A DNA stretch of 64,000 bases, taken from assembly GCA_902786855.1 (NCBI GenBank), contig CADAEH010000005.1, positions 1 to 64,000 of the forward strand, read 5' to 3'. The notes beneath the pieces are model-generated. The model ran no database searches and was not told the DNA's origin. It saw nothing but the letters and a program-made list of their open reading frames with translations. This DNA is from an uncultured Eubacteriales bacterium. GTDB lineage: Bacteria > Bacillota > Clostridia > Peptostreptococcales > Anaerovoracaceae. Position numbers and translations under genes: made by a program. Each line of letters starts with the position of its first letter. Within the stretch, counting starts at the first letter, position 1. Positions 16,757 to 24,816 of the stretch are shown here, piece after piece.

Positions 16757-18048
16757 TGAAGCAGAAAGAGACAGCCGTTATAATGAGCGGCGTAAGTAAA
16801 AAATACAGATACGGGCAGATAGGAGCAGGAACACTGCAGGGAGACCTGAAAGAATGGTATCAGAGAAAAAAGAATGCCCGTGACAAGGATGAAAAAGCCG
16901 CAGATGCACCTTATTCGATCGGCGATACTTTTTATGCACTGAAAGATATAAACCTCACGATCAAAAGAGGTGAAACACTCGGAATAATAGGAAAGAACGG
17001 TGCAGGCAAGAGTACCCTCCTGAAACTTCTGAGCCGGATAACAGCTCCGTCTGAAGGCAATATAAAAATATACGGCAGAGTGGCATCGATGCTTGAGGTC
17101 GGTACAGGCTTTCACGGCGAATTGACCGGCCGCGAAAACATATATCTGAACGGAGCTATATTAGGTATGAACCGTGCCGAGATAACAGAGAAAATCGAAG
17201 ACATCATCGAATTTTCCGAAGTCGGTGATTTCATAGATACTCCGGTAAAGCGGTATTCCAGCGGAATGTATGTCAAACTTGGATTTGCTGTGGCTGCTCA
17301 TCTTGACAGTGAGATCATGATCATGGATGAGGTCCTCGCTGTCGGAGATATGGAATTTCAGCACAAGTGCCTTGACAGAATGAAAGCAGCAGCAAAAAAA
17401 GAGGGCAAAACGGTCCTGTACGTAAGCCACAATATGCACACGATCAGAAGACTGTGTGACAGGTGCATCGTTCTGGATAAGGGAAAGCTGGTTTTCGACG
17501 GAGATGTGGACAAGGCGACAGCCATCTATCTCGGTGCGGAAGATATCCAGCAGATCCGGTATGAATTCGATGCTGACTACAGGCCTTACGATGAATATAT
17601 CAGACTTAACAAACGGTTCAGCATGGATGTTCTCGAGGTATTGGATACACAGCTCCCGGAATATGATGAAGGAGACATACCGCATCTCAGACTTACATGC
17701 ACATCGCTGCAGCAATTCGCGAATGTAGGGTTCCGGTTCGAGTTCTGGTATCAGGACGGAACAAAAGTAGGAACAATGCTTTCAGGAAAAGCGACTGAAA
17801 TAAGAAAAGGGCAGAATGTTCTTGAACTCAGACCGGATCTGACACACCTTACACCGGGACAGTACAGAGCAGATCTCGTGGCATATCTGTACGACAGCGA
17901 TGGGAATGAGGACATACTTGACGGAGTTTACCCGGGGTTTGCTTTTTCTATAAGAAACAAGCTGGATGAACGGCATTATCTTGACTGGCATCATCAGTAT
18001 TGGGGCCATATACGTCTTCACGATATGACAGTAAACAGATGGCAGTAG
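16756..18048 (+). CDS. ABC ATPase for polysaccharide export with Wzt-C-like domain
   Basis: A 430-residue ATPase of the Wzt/TagH group, with Walker A GKNGAGKST (about 80-88), signature YSSGMYVKLGF, and Walker B IMIMDEVLAVGD. An extra C-terminal beta-rich domain (about 290-425) resembles Wzt-C. In O9a-type LPS systems that domain binds the modified non-reducing end of the glycan before export. If the same holds here, the terminal group would be made by genes of this operon, such as a LicD or methyltransferase. The start at 16756 overlaps the permease stop. The 63-bp upstream extension is rejected. Confidence 0.9.
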   Translation: MKQKETAVIMSGVSKKYRYGQIGAGTLQGDLKEWYQRKKNARDKDEKAADAPYSIGDTFYALKDINLTIKRGETLGIIGKNGAGKSTLLKLLSRITAPSEGNIKIYGRVASMLEVGTGFHGELTGRENIYLNGAILGMNRAEITEKIEDIIEFSEVGDFIDTPVKRYSSGMYVKLGFAVAAHLDSEIMIMDEVLAVGDMEFQHKCLDRMKAAAKKEGKTVLYVSHNMHTIRRLCDRCIVLDKGKLVFDGDVDKATAIYLGAEDIQQIRYEFDADYRPYDEYIRLNKRFSMDVLEVLDTQLPEYDEGDIPHLRLTCTSLQQFANVGFRFEFWYQDGTKVGTMLSGKATEIRKGQNVLELRPDLTHLTPGQYRADLVAYLYDSDGNEDILDGVYPGFAFSIRNKLDERHYLDWHHQYWGHIRLHDMTVNRWQ

Positions 18049-18064
18049 TAAGCAGGAGAGAGGA

Positions 18065-18901
18065 ATGGAACTAAAGGAACTGCAAAAAATAGAAATTGAT
18101 ATGCTCAAGGCAGTAACCGATCTTTGCGATAGTAATGGCCTGACATATTATCTTTATTGCGGAACTTTGCTTGGTGCAGTTCGTCATCAAGGCTTTATCC
18201 CTTGGGATGATGATATAGATATTGCAATGCCATTGAAGGATTATCGGAAATTCCTTAAACTCAGTGAAAAATTACCGGAGCCTTATGTGATTCAGTATCC
18301 CGGAAGCACCAGAGGATACTATCGGAACTGGGCCAGGGTGTTTGCTGATGGAACGACATTTATGGATCGGATACTTGTGGGGAAAGGCGTAACTGAATTC
18401 GGCATGCATCAGGGCTTTTTTCTGGATATCTATCCTATGATAGGAGCTGCAAAATCCGAAACAGGTCAGAAGATTCAAAGAGGACTTCTGCATATCGCAA
18501 GAGAATTGCGACGGACCGAATATTTCAGAGTAAGCGGAGTAAAAGTTAAGAAAAGACACAAAGTTGTAGCAATTTTTCCTTACGCGGTAAGGAAAAATCT
18601 CAGTCTGCTATGCCTCAGGGCGGCCATGTTTGATCCTGACAAAAGCGATATGATTGGGACAATTGATGACGCACCGTTCAGAGGTAAATACCAGTATGAT
18701 GACTGGAAGGCTCTGAAAAAAGCACCTTTTGAAGAACTCGAATTCTGGATTCCAAGGAGATATGATAAAGTGCTTACAATTATGTATGGAGATTACATGA
18801 AATTGCCGACGGAAGAGAAACGAACCGGTCATGCCAATGAAAAAACGATGATCATAGATGCAGATCGGGATTACAGAGAATATCAGGAAGCAAAGATATG
18901 A
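18065..18901 (+). CDS. LicD-family phosphotransferase (first of three)
   Basis: A 278-residue LicD protein carrying the family core GTLLGAVRHQGFIPWDDD (about 33-50) and DIYPM further on. LicD domains (nucleotidyltransferase fold) transfer phosphoryl-linked groups such as phosphocholine from CDP-choline to glycans. Others act as polyol- or sugar-phosphate transferases. GGAGAGAGG precedes the ATG, and its end overlaps the next start (ATGA). The neighbouring CDP-polyol-type genes hint at a non-choline substrate. Confidence 0.85.
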   Translation: MELKELQKIEIDMLKAVTDLCDSNGLTYYLYCGTLLGAVRHQGFIPWDDDIDIAMPLKDYRKFLKLSEKLPEPYVIQYPGSTRGYYRNWARVFADGTTFMDRILVGKGVTEFGMHQGFFLDIYPMIGAAKSETGQKIQRGLLHIARELRRTEYFRVSGVKVKKRHKVVAIFPYAVRKNLSLLCLRAAMFDPDKSDMIGTIDDAPFRGKYQYDDWKALKKAPFEELEFWIPRRYDKVLTIMYGDYMKLPTEEKRTGHANEKTMIIDADRDYREYQEAKI

Positions 18902-20253
18902 AAACAGTAATTACATATGGCGTCTTCGACCTTTTTCATGATGGACACCGCAGCTTGCTGGAGCGGGCCAGAGCACTTGGAGATAAGCTGATCGTAGGTG
19001 TGACTACAGATCAGTATGCATATCAGCGCGGCAAGATGTGTCTGGTAGATCCAATCGAAAAAAGGATCGAAAATGTTAAAAAAAGCGGTTTTGCCGATGA
19101 AATAATAATAGAAGACCATCACGGTCAGAAGGTCGAAGATATCAGCAGATATCATGTCGATATTTTTGCGATAGGCGATGACTGGCTGGGAAAATTTGAA
19201 TATCTGGAAAACATGTGTCAGGTGATCTACCTTAAACGGACTCCTGACATCTCTTCAACGTTGCTAAGGTACAGCAAGTATCCGTTTCTGAAAATCGGGA
19301 TAATTGGCAGCGGAAGAGTAGCCGGAAGGTTTATGAGGGAAGCCGGTTACATCCGTGAGATCCAGGTCCCTTGTGTTTATAATCCGCGCCTTGACAATTC
19401 AGAAAGTCTGCGCAGATTTCTGGAGAGTCATACATCGGTTATGAAAGTAAGGACTCTCGACAAACTCTTTGATCAGACAGACGCTGTATATATTGCGTCA
19501 CCTCATGAAACACATTTTGGATATGCAAAAGAAGCATTAAAAGCAGGGAAGCATGTCCTTTGCGAGAAACCTATGGCTTTCAGCAGGGAAGAGGCTGAGG
19601 AATTGTTTGAGATCGCAGAAGCCAATGATCTGGTTCTGATGGAGGGTATAAAGACAGCGTATTGCCCGGGCTTTGTAAAACTGATATCAATTGCGAAGAG
19701 CGGCCTCATCGGTGAGATCGTTAATATAGAAAGCTGTTTTACCAGACTCACTCCGCCGGGGCTCAGAGAATGGACAGATCTCAGATACGGCGGCAGCTTT
19801 ACAGAGCTGGGAAGCTATATCCTGCTTCCGATCGTAAAATTACTGGGAACAGAGGATCTTGAATGGAATTTCAGATCAATGCTCAACGAGAACGGTCTTG
19901 ATATTTTTACCAGACTTGAAGTCAGTAAGGGGGATATCATAGCAGCAGGGAGATGCGGCATCGGAGCAAAATCTGAGGGGCAATTGATCATCAGCGGAAC
20001 CAAGGGATATATCCTGACTGAAGCTCCATGGTGGAAAACCACTTATTTTGAGATACGGGGTGAAGATCCTAATTACAGGAAGAGATTCACAGCAGATTTT
20101 GAGGGCGATGGGATGAGATACGAAATCGCAGATCTGCTGTACCGCGTTCAGGGACATGAAGGAAGAGAGTTCAAACTGAAGAAAGAAGAGTCTGTTTTTA
20201 TGGCAGAAGTTTTTGGCTCATTCCTGAAAGGAAGAACGGAAAATGCGGTATGA
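18898..20253 (+). CDS. Fusion of TagD-like cytidylyltransferase and Gfo/Idh/MocA oxidoreductase
   Basis: A 451-residue two-domain enzyme. Residues 1-130 form a TagD/GCT-type nucleotidyltransferase (YGVFDLFHDGH, the HxGH at 14-17, with the RTPDISST tail motif). Residues about 131-451 form an NAD(P)-dependent Gfo/Idh/MocA oxidoreductase (IGIIGSGRVAGRF; CEKPMAF near 222; EGIKTAYCPGF). TarI/TarJ-type pairs reduce a keto-sugar phosphate and join it to CMP, making CDP-polyols for teichoic acids, though TarJ belongs to a different reductase family. A fused bifunctional CDP-polyol synthase is therefore a reasonable hypothesis. The first gene overlap is ATGA and the next is 11 bp. Confidence 0.85.
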   Translation: MKTVITYGVFDLFHDGHRSLLERARALGDKLIVGVTTDQYAYQRGKMCLVDPIEKRIENVKKSGFADEIIIEDHHGQKVEDISRYHVDIFAIGDDWLGKFEYLENMCQVIYLKRTPDISSTLLRYSKYPFLKIGIIGSGRVAGRFMREAGYIREIQVPCVYNPRLDNSESLRRFLESHTSVMKVRTLDKLFDQTDAVYIASPHETHFGYAKEALKAGKHVLCEKPMAFSREEAEELFEIAEANDLVLMEGIKTAYCPGFVKLISIAKSGLIGEIVNIESCFTRLTPPGLREWTDLRYGGSFTELGSYILLPIVKLLGTEDLEWNFRSMLNENGLDIFTRLEVSKGDIIAAGRCGIGAKSEGQLIISGTKGYILTEAPWWKTTYFEIRGEDPNYRKRFTADFEGDGMRYEIADLLYRVQGHEGREFKLKKEESVFMAEVFGSFLKGRTENAV

Positions 20254-21532
20254 GATTCGCCAGCTGCTTGAACATGGCATGAGTGTAGACAGAGAAACGG
20301 GTTTGCTTTATTCAGAACCCGGTTTTGCGGTCAATGCGGTTCCCGTCAGACTTCCTGCAGGATCCTGCATAAGGACCATCGATAAAACATTGAAATATCG
20401 CTGTTTCTATTACAGCCCTGAAATAGATGATAAGCTGATTTACACATACTGTTATCCGCCTGATGCGAACTGGACCACGTACATACCTGAGAAAACCGAA
20501 GATATTATGAGATCCGGCTGCAGATCTGTGGCTGAGGAATGTTTCATCAGGATATCGGTCAGAGATAAGGATATCGATCCGCACAGTACATTTAACGATG
20601 TGTTTTATATCGAGAAGGGAGAGTTTCACAGAAGCACACCGGGATGGCTGACAAAAGAGGCTGAGAGTACTTGCGCGAGAGCAGAAGCCGTGCGTCGCGA
20701 TGGCGATGCTGTGTTTTTGTTGCTCACTGATTCACATTATTCCACCGGATGCATATGGGATGATACGGTTCTAAGTCTGAAAACCGTAGCGAACAAGCTG
20801 ATGCCTGACGGTATCGTTTGTTTAGGAGACTTAACAGACGGAATGCTCTCATTCAGGCATACAAAAGGGATCACGGAAGATATCCTGAATGATCTGAAAC
20901 AGATATGCAGCCCGCTTTATATATGTCTGGGTAATCATGATCTCAACTATTTCAAGGGTAATCCTGAAAGGATGACTAGGCAGACGGGAGCCAGACTGAT
21001 CCTGGGAGATGAGCAGCTGTGGTACTTCAGAGATATACCGGACAGAAAACTCAGAATGATATTTCTTGATTCTTTCGATCCTGAAAGAAACGAGAGATAT
21101 GGGTTCGATGAACAGGAAATCATATGGCTGAGGAAAGTCTTGAGAAAAACCCCTAAGGGATATAAAGTCCTGGTTTTCTCACATTTAACGCCGCTTCCGG
21201 AAAACCATGTGTGGAGCACTGACATTTTGAACAGCAGCAAAGCCATGCATGCATTAGAAGATTTCAGCAAGAAAAAAAAGAACTCAGTCATAGGATGGAT
21301 CTATGGACATAACCATGCAGATCAGGTTATTTCATACAGAGATTTTCCTCTGATCAGTATCGGTTGCTGCAAACTGGAAGCCTTTAATGAACATAAACCA
21401 GAAGACGCAGTAACATATACAAGGAAAAAAGGCACCGGAACACAGGAACTCTGGGATATATTGCTGGTGCATAGCGATGGCAGTATGGATCTGATAAGAT
21501 TTGGCGCGGGAAAAGACCGCCACATCGCATAA
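20243..21532 (+). CDS. Calcineurin-like metallophosphoesterase with N-terminal beta region
   Basis: A 429-residue protein. Residues about 1-135 are an unassigned N-terminal region. The catalytic domain shows the full metal-site set: TDSHYS (about 162), GDLTDG (about 195), GNHD (about 231), FSHLTP and GHNH (about 355). There is no signal peptide, so it acts in the cytoplasm. A phosphatase is used in some CDP-glycerol and polyol-phosphate routes (for example the pneumococcal CDP-2-glycerol genes), and its position directly after the cytidylyltransferase-reductase fusion fits such a role. The substrate is inferred only. Confidence 0.8.
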   Translation: MRYEIRQLLEHGMSVDRETGLLYSEPGFAVNAVPVRLPAGSCIRTIDKTLKYRCFYYSPEIDDKLIYTYCYPPDANWTTYIPEKTEDIMRSGCRSVAEECFIRISVRDKDIDPHSTFNDVFYIEKGEFHRSTPGWLTKEAESTCARAEAVRRDGDAVFLLLTDSHYSTGCIWDDTVLSLKTVANKLMPDGIVCLGDLTDGMLSFRHTKGITEDILNDLKQICSPLYICLGNHDLNYFKGNPERMTRQTGARLILGDEQLWYFRDIPDRKLRMIFLDSFDPERNERYGFDEQEIIWLRKVLRKTPKGYKVLVFSHLTPLPENHVWSTDILNSSKAMHALEDFSKKKKNSVIGWIYGHNHADQVISYRDFPLISIGCCKLEAFNEHKPEDAVTYTRKKGTGTQELWDILLVHSDGSMDLIRFGAGKDRHIA

Positions 21533-21545
21533 GGAGACAGGTATA

Positions 21546-22391
21546 ATGATCAGTCTGAATGATGATATGCTGCGTCAGCTGCAAATGGTAGAGCTGGAAC
21601 TTCTGATAGAAGTGGACAGAATATGCAGAAAATGCGGTATTAGTTACAATATAATAGCCGGAACGATGCTGGGGGCTTACAGGCATAAAGGATTCATTCC
21701 ATGGGATGACGATGCTGATGTTGCAATGCTCAGAAACGAATATGAGCGATTCAGGGAAGCCTGCAGAAGCGAACTCGATGAGACAAGATTCTATTTTCAG
21801 GACCATACGTGTACGCCCGGGTACAGATGGGGATATGGTAAGCTGCGCAGAAAAAACACTCTGTTTCTCAGAGAATACCAGGAACACATGCCATATGAGC
21901 AGGGTGTATTCATAGATATATTTCCGCTTGATGCGATCCCGCAGAGCCAGATAGGAAGAAGCATAATGAATTTCAGATGTTTCTGCATACGTAAACTGCT
22001 TTGGTCAAAGGTAGGAAAAGTTGCTGACAGAAGTTCTTTCAAACGATGTGTTTTCACCTTGATGGACTGTGTACCTGAAAAAAATGTTCTCGCCAGACTG
22101 GATAAGATGATCGAAAAGGCCAGGAGTAAGGAGACCGACTGGGTCAGGATACTTACCTTCCCAACGCCAAACACCAAGTGGGGATACCGAAGAAGATGGT
22201 ATGAAGGAAACAGGGAAATTGTATTCGAGGGATACACTTTTCCCGGTGTCACGGATCCGGATGACTATCTTAGCTTTAAATTCGGTGAATATATGAAACT
22301 TCCTCCGGAAGGAGAGAGAAAAGCACATCCGGTATCGGATATCAGGCTCCTGGTTCCGGAATTCATGAAGGAAAAAAGTAATGACAGATGA
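21546..22391 (+). CDS. LicD-family phosphotransferase (second of three)
   Basis: A 281-residue LicD protein with the core GTMLGAYRHKGFIPWDDDAD (about 38-57) and DIFPLDAIP. It differs from the first LicD mainly downstream of the core, which suggests another donor or acceptor. ATG 21546 has AAGGAGAC upstream. The frame opening at 21501 overlaps the phosphoesterase and is rejected. Its 3' end overlaps the next gene by 11 bp. Confidence 0.85.
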   Translation: MISLNDDMLRQLQMVELELLIEVDRICRKCGISYNIIAGTMLGAYRHKGFIPWDDDADVAMLRNEYERFREACRSELDETRFYFQDHTCTPGYRWGYGKLRRKNTLFLREYQEHMPYEQGVFIDIFPLDAIPQSQIGRSIMNFRCFCIRKLLWSKVGKVADRSSFKRCVFTLMDCVPEKNVLARLDKMIEKARSKETDWVRILTFPTPNTKWGYRRRWYEGNREIVFEGYTFPGVTDPDDYLSFKFGEYMKLPPEGERKAHPVSDIRLLVPEFMKEKSNDR

Positions 22392-24816
22392 AACCACACA
22401 ATTCATAAAACTTCTGCAGAACGGAAAAATCGCCGTATTCGGGACCGGTTATGTAGCAGGACTTCTTTGGCATGCGCTGGAAAAGCATGATCTGACAGAC
22501 AGAGTCTGCTGTTTTGCTGTATCGGAGCCTTCGGGAACCCGGTATCGCGGTCTGCCTGTGATCACAGGCGAAGAACTTGCAGAGTATCCGGAACTTACGG
22601 TATTACTCGCAGTTCATAAAGGCGTTGCCTCAGAACTGAAAACGCAGCTTGGAGACAGGGCTGTCTGGGTCTACCCATATCTGCATGAAATGATATTCGG
22701 TGAATCTCTGCAGGATAACATCAGGATCCCCTGCAAGACACTGCTGAAAAAGCAGGACAGACATAACAACTGGATCACATTCCGTTATCTGGCTGCAAAA
22801 GAATATATGGAAGACAGGCAGGGCCCTGCTGCGGATATATATGTGAAATGCATGAGCGCTCATTGCGGCAAGCTGACCGCCCTGAGACGCTATGAGATGA
22901 TGACTGCGCTTGCAGATGATATAAGAGTTAACGGGTGGGATGACAGCTATCCGGTTCTGATCGATGAGAACGGCAGAGTGATCGATGGCCTTCACCGCAT
23001 TGCTTGCGCCTGTGCAGCCGGCATACAGACGATCACCTGCAATGTATTTGCGGCATCGGATGATTTTGATGTGATTTTCAGAGATACCAACCGCCTTCCG
23101 GAACATGTGCTGGGAGGACTCGACCTGACAGAAGAAGAAACTCGAATGCTTGAGGATGCAAAGACTGAACTGACCGGTATTGCATCAGAAGAGCCGGAAA
23201 TCAGTGTGATCATTCCGGTATACAATATCGGAGAGTATCTGGACATCTGTATGGAAACCATCAGAGACCAGTCTTTCCCTGATATGGAGATCCTTCTTAT
23301 CAATGACGGTTCGACAGATGACTCTGCACAACGATGCAGAGAGTGGGCGCGAAGAGACTTAAGAATAAGGTTTACAGATAAAAAGAACGAAGGTGTCGCA
23401 GTATCGAGGAATCTCGGTGTGAGCATGGCCAGAGGCAAGTACATAGCCTTTGTGGATCCGGATGACTGGCTTGATCTTACCTATATGGAAAAGCTGCACG
23501 ATGCACTGGAAAAATCCGGCGGCTCTTTCGCTGAATGCGATCTGTGGAGATATAATGGGCGCACCGGGAAAAAAATACACAGAAGATGCGGCAGCAGAGC
23601 GGGACTTGCTTATACCTTCAGGGAGCATATGAAATACGGACCGACTGCAACCTATAAGTCAATGAGCAGACGGGATCTGTGGACAAAGTATGATATACGA
23701 ATGCCGGATGTATCCTTTGAGTCACCTGCTATTTATGCGCTTGTCCTGGCCCTGAGCGGTAATGTCATAAGTGTGGAAGAACCGCTGTACTATTACAGAA
23801 GGTTCCGTGAAAATTCTTTGATTGAGACCGGGTATGCCTCAAAAGACGGAAAACCTGATCTGACTCTGGGCGTTTCAGCAATGGAATACCTGATAGAACA
23901 GTTCAGGAGATGCGGTATATATGACGAGTTTTCGGACACACTTGAGGGAGTAGTAAAGTACAGACTCAGTGATATACTTGCGATGCAGTTTCACAGAAGA
24001 AGCCCGGAAGAGTTCAGAGAAATCGTGCGCAATTACAGGACATTTTTAAGCAGGATGTTCCCGGATGGACTTAACGGTACTTATGTTACGTGGGGCGGGT
24101 ATAATCTGGCCAAAATACTGGCTCATATGGACTGGCTGCATGATCCGTCATGCAGATTCAGTTTCTCCAGCTTCATCTCGGTTACCGGCGATGGAGATCC
24201 GGACTGTGAGCCGTTAATGCATAAAAACAAATATCGGGAAATAATGCTTGAGAGGGAGCGCCTCTGTACGATATGGGAAACGGTAGAGAGTATCAAGCCG
24301 GACTATATTTTTATCGATCTTCTCGAAGAACGTTTCGATGTGGTGCTTCAGAACGGCAGGTTTTATACTGCAAGTGATGCGTGGGAAGGCAGGATCATCA
24401 GTGACGCAGCCATCGATGATGCTGAGAAGGCAGAGAAAGTGGCAAGAAGCAGCAGTTTCGGGATGGAACTGTGGGAAAGATCCGCCGGGCGCTTCATACA
24501 GAAACTCAGACAATTGTCTCCGAAAACAAAAATAATCATAGTTGAAAACTATCTCAGCGTGAGACACGGCGACGTATATGAACAGCAGGAATTCAGTGAC
24601 GCGGACCATATCCGCAGACAGAATGACCTTCTGCGCATATACTACAGATATCTGGAGAAGTTATGCCCGGAAGCTCCGGTAATAAGACCTTCGGGAGACA
24701 AACTGTATTTCACAGATGACAGATATGAATACGGAGCGATCCCATCACATCTGAATGAGGTCATCAATCAGAAAATTGCAGAAAACATACAAGCAGTTAT
24801 AAGGGAAAACAGATGA
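22381..24816 (+). CDS. Four-module protein: Rossmann, ParB-like, GT2 and DUF6270-like
   Basis: An 811-residue protein. (1) Residues about 14-110 are a Rossmann-like module (IAVFGTGYVAGLL). (2) About 140-235 hold a ParB-N-like fold, with IDENGRVIDGLHRIACA giving the DG-HR motif. (3) About 273-500 are a GT2 glycosyltransferase (SVIIPVYNIGEYL; FVDPDDWL near 357). (4) About 590-811 are a DUF6270-like domain (FIDLLEERFDVV), usually found in capsule and exopolysaccharide proteins. The ParB-like module is probably a nucleotide- or sugar-phosphate-binding catalytic fold rather than a DNA partition domain. It overlaps its neighbours on both sides by 11 and 4 bp. Only the GT2 step can be predicted with confidence. 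Confidence 0.75.
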   Translation: MTDETTQFIKLLQNGKIAVFGTGYVAGLLWHALEKHDLTDRVCCFAVSEPSGTRYRGLPVITGEELAEYPELTVLLAVHKGVASELKTQLGDRAVWVYPYLHEMIFGESLQDNIRIPCKTLLKKQDRHNNWITFRYLAAKEYMEDRQGPAADIYVKCMSAHCGKLTALRRYEMMTALADDIRVNGWDDSYPVLIDENGRVIDGLHRIACACAAGIQTITCNVFAASDDFDVIFRDTNRLPEHVLGGLDLTEEETRMLEDAKTELTGIASEEPEISVIIPVYNIGEYLDICMETIRDQSFPDMEILLINDGSTDDSAQRCREWARRDLRIRFTDKKNEGVAVSRNLGVSMARGKYIAFVDPDDWLDLTYMEKLHDALEKSGGSFAECDLWRYNGRTGKKIHRRCGSRAGLAYTFREHMKYGPTATYKSMSRRDLWTKYDIRMPDVSFESPAIYALVLALSGNVISVEEPLYYYRRFRENSLIETGYASKDGKPDLTLGVSAMEYLIEQFRRCGIYDEFSDTLEGVVKYRLSDILAMQFHRRSPEEFREIVRNYRTFLSRMFPDGLNGTYVTWGGYNLAKILAHMDWLHDPSCRFSFSSFISVTGDGDPDCEPLMHKNKYREIMLERERLCTIWETVESIKPDYIFIDLLEERFDVVLQNGRFYTASDAWEGRIISDAAIDDAEKAEKVARSSSFGMELWERSAGRFIQKLRQLSPKTKIIIVENYLSVRHGDVYEQQEFSDADHIRRQNDLLRIYYRYLEKLCPEAPVIRPSGDKLYFTDDRYEYGAIPSHLNEVINQKIAENIQAVIRENR

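Noticed and set aside
16348-17115. 255-codon minus-strand frame across the ABC permease/ATPase junction
   Set aside because: It is the complement of two certain genes with catalytic motifs, with Cys/Tyr-rich random-looking composition.
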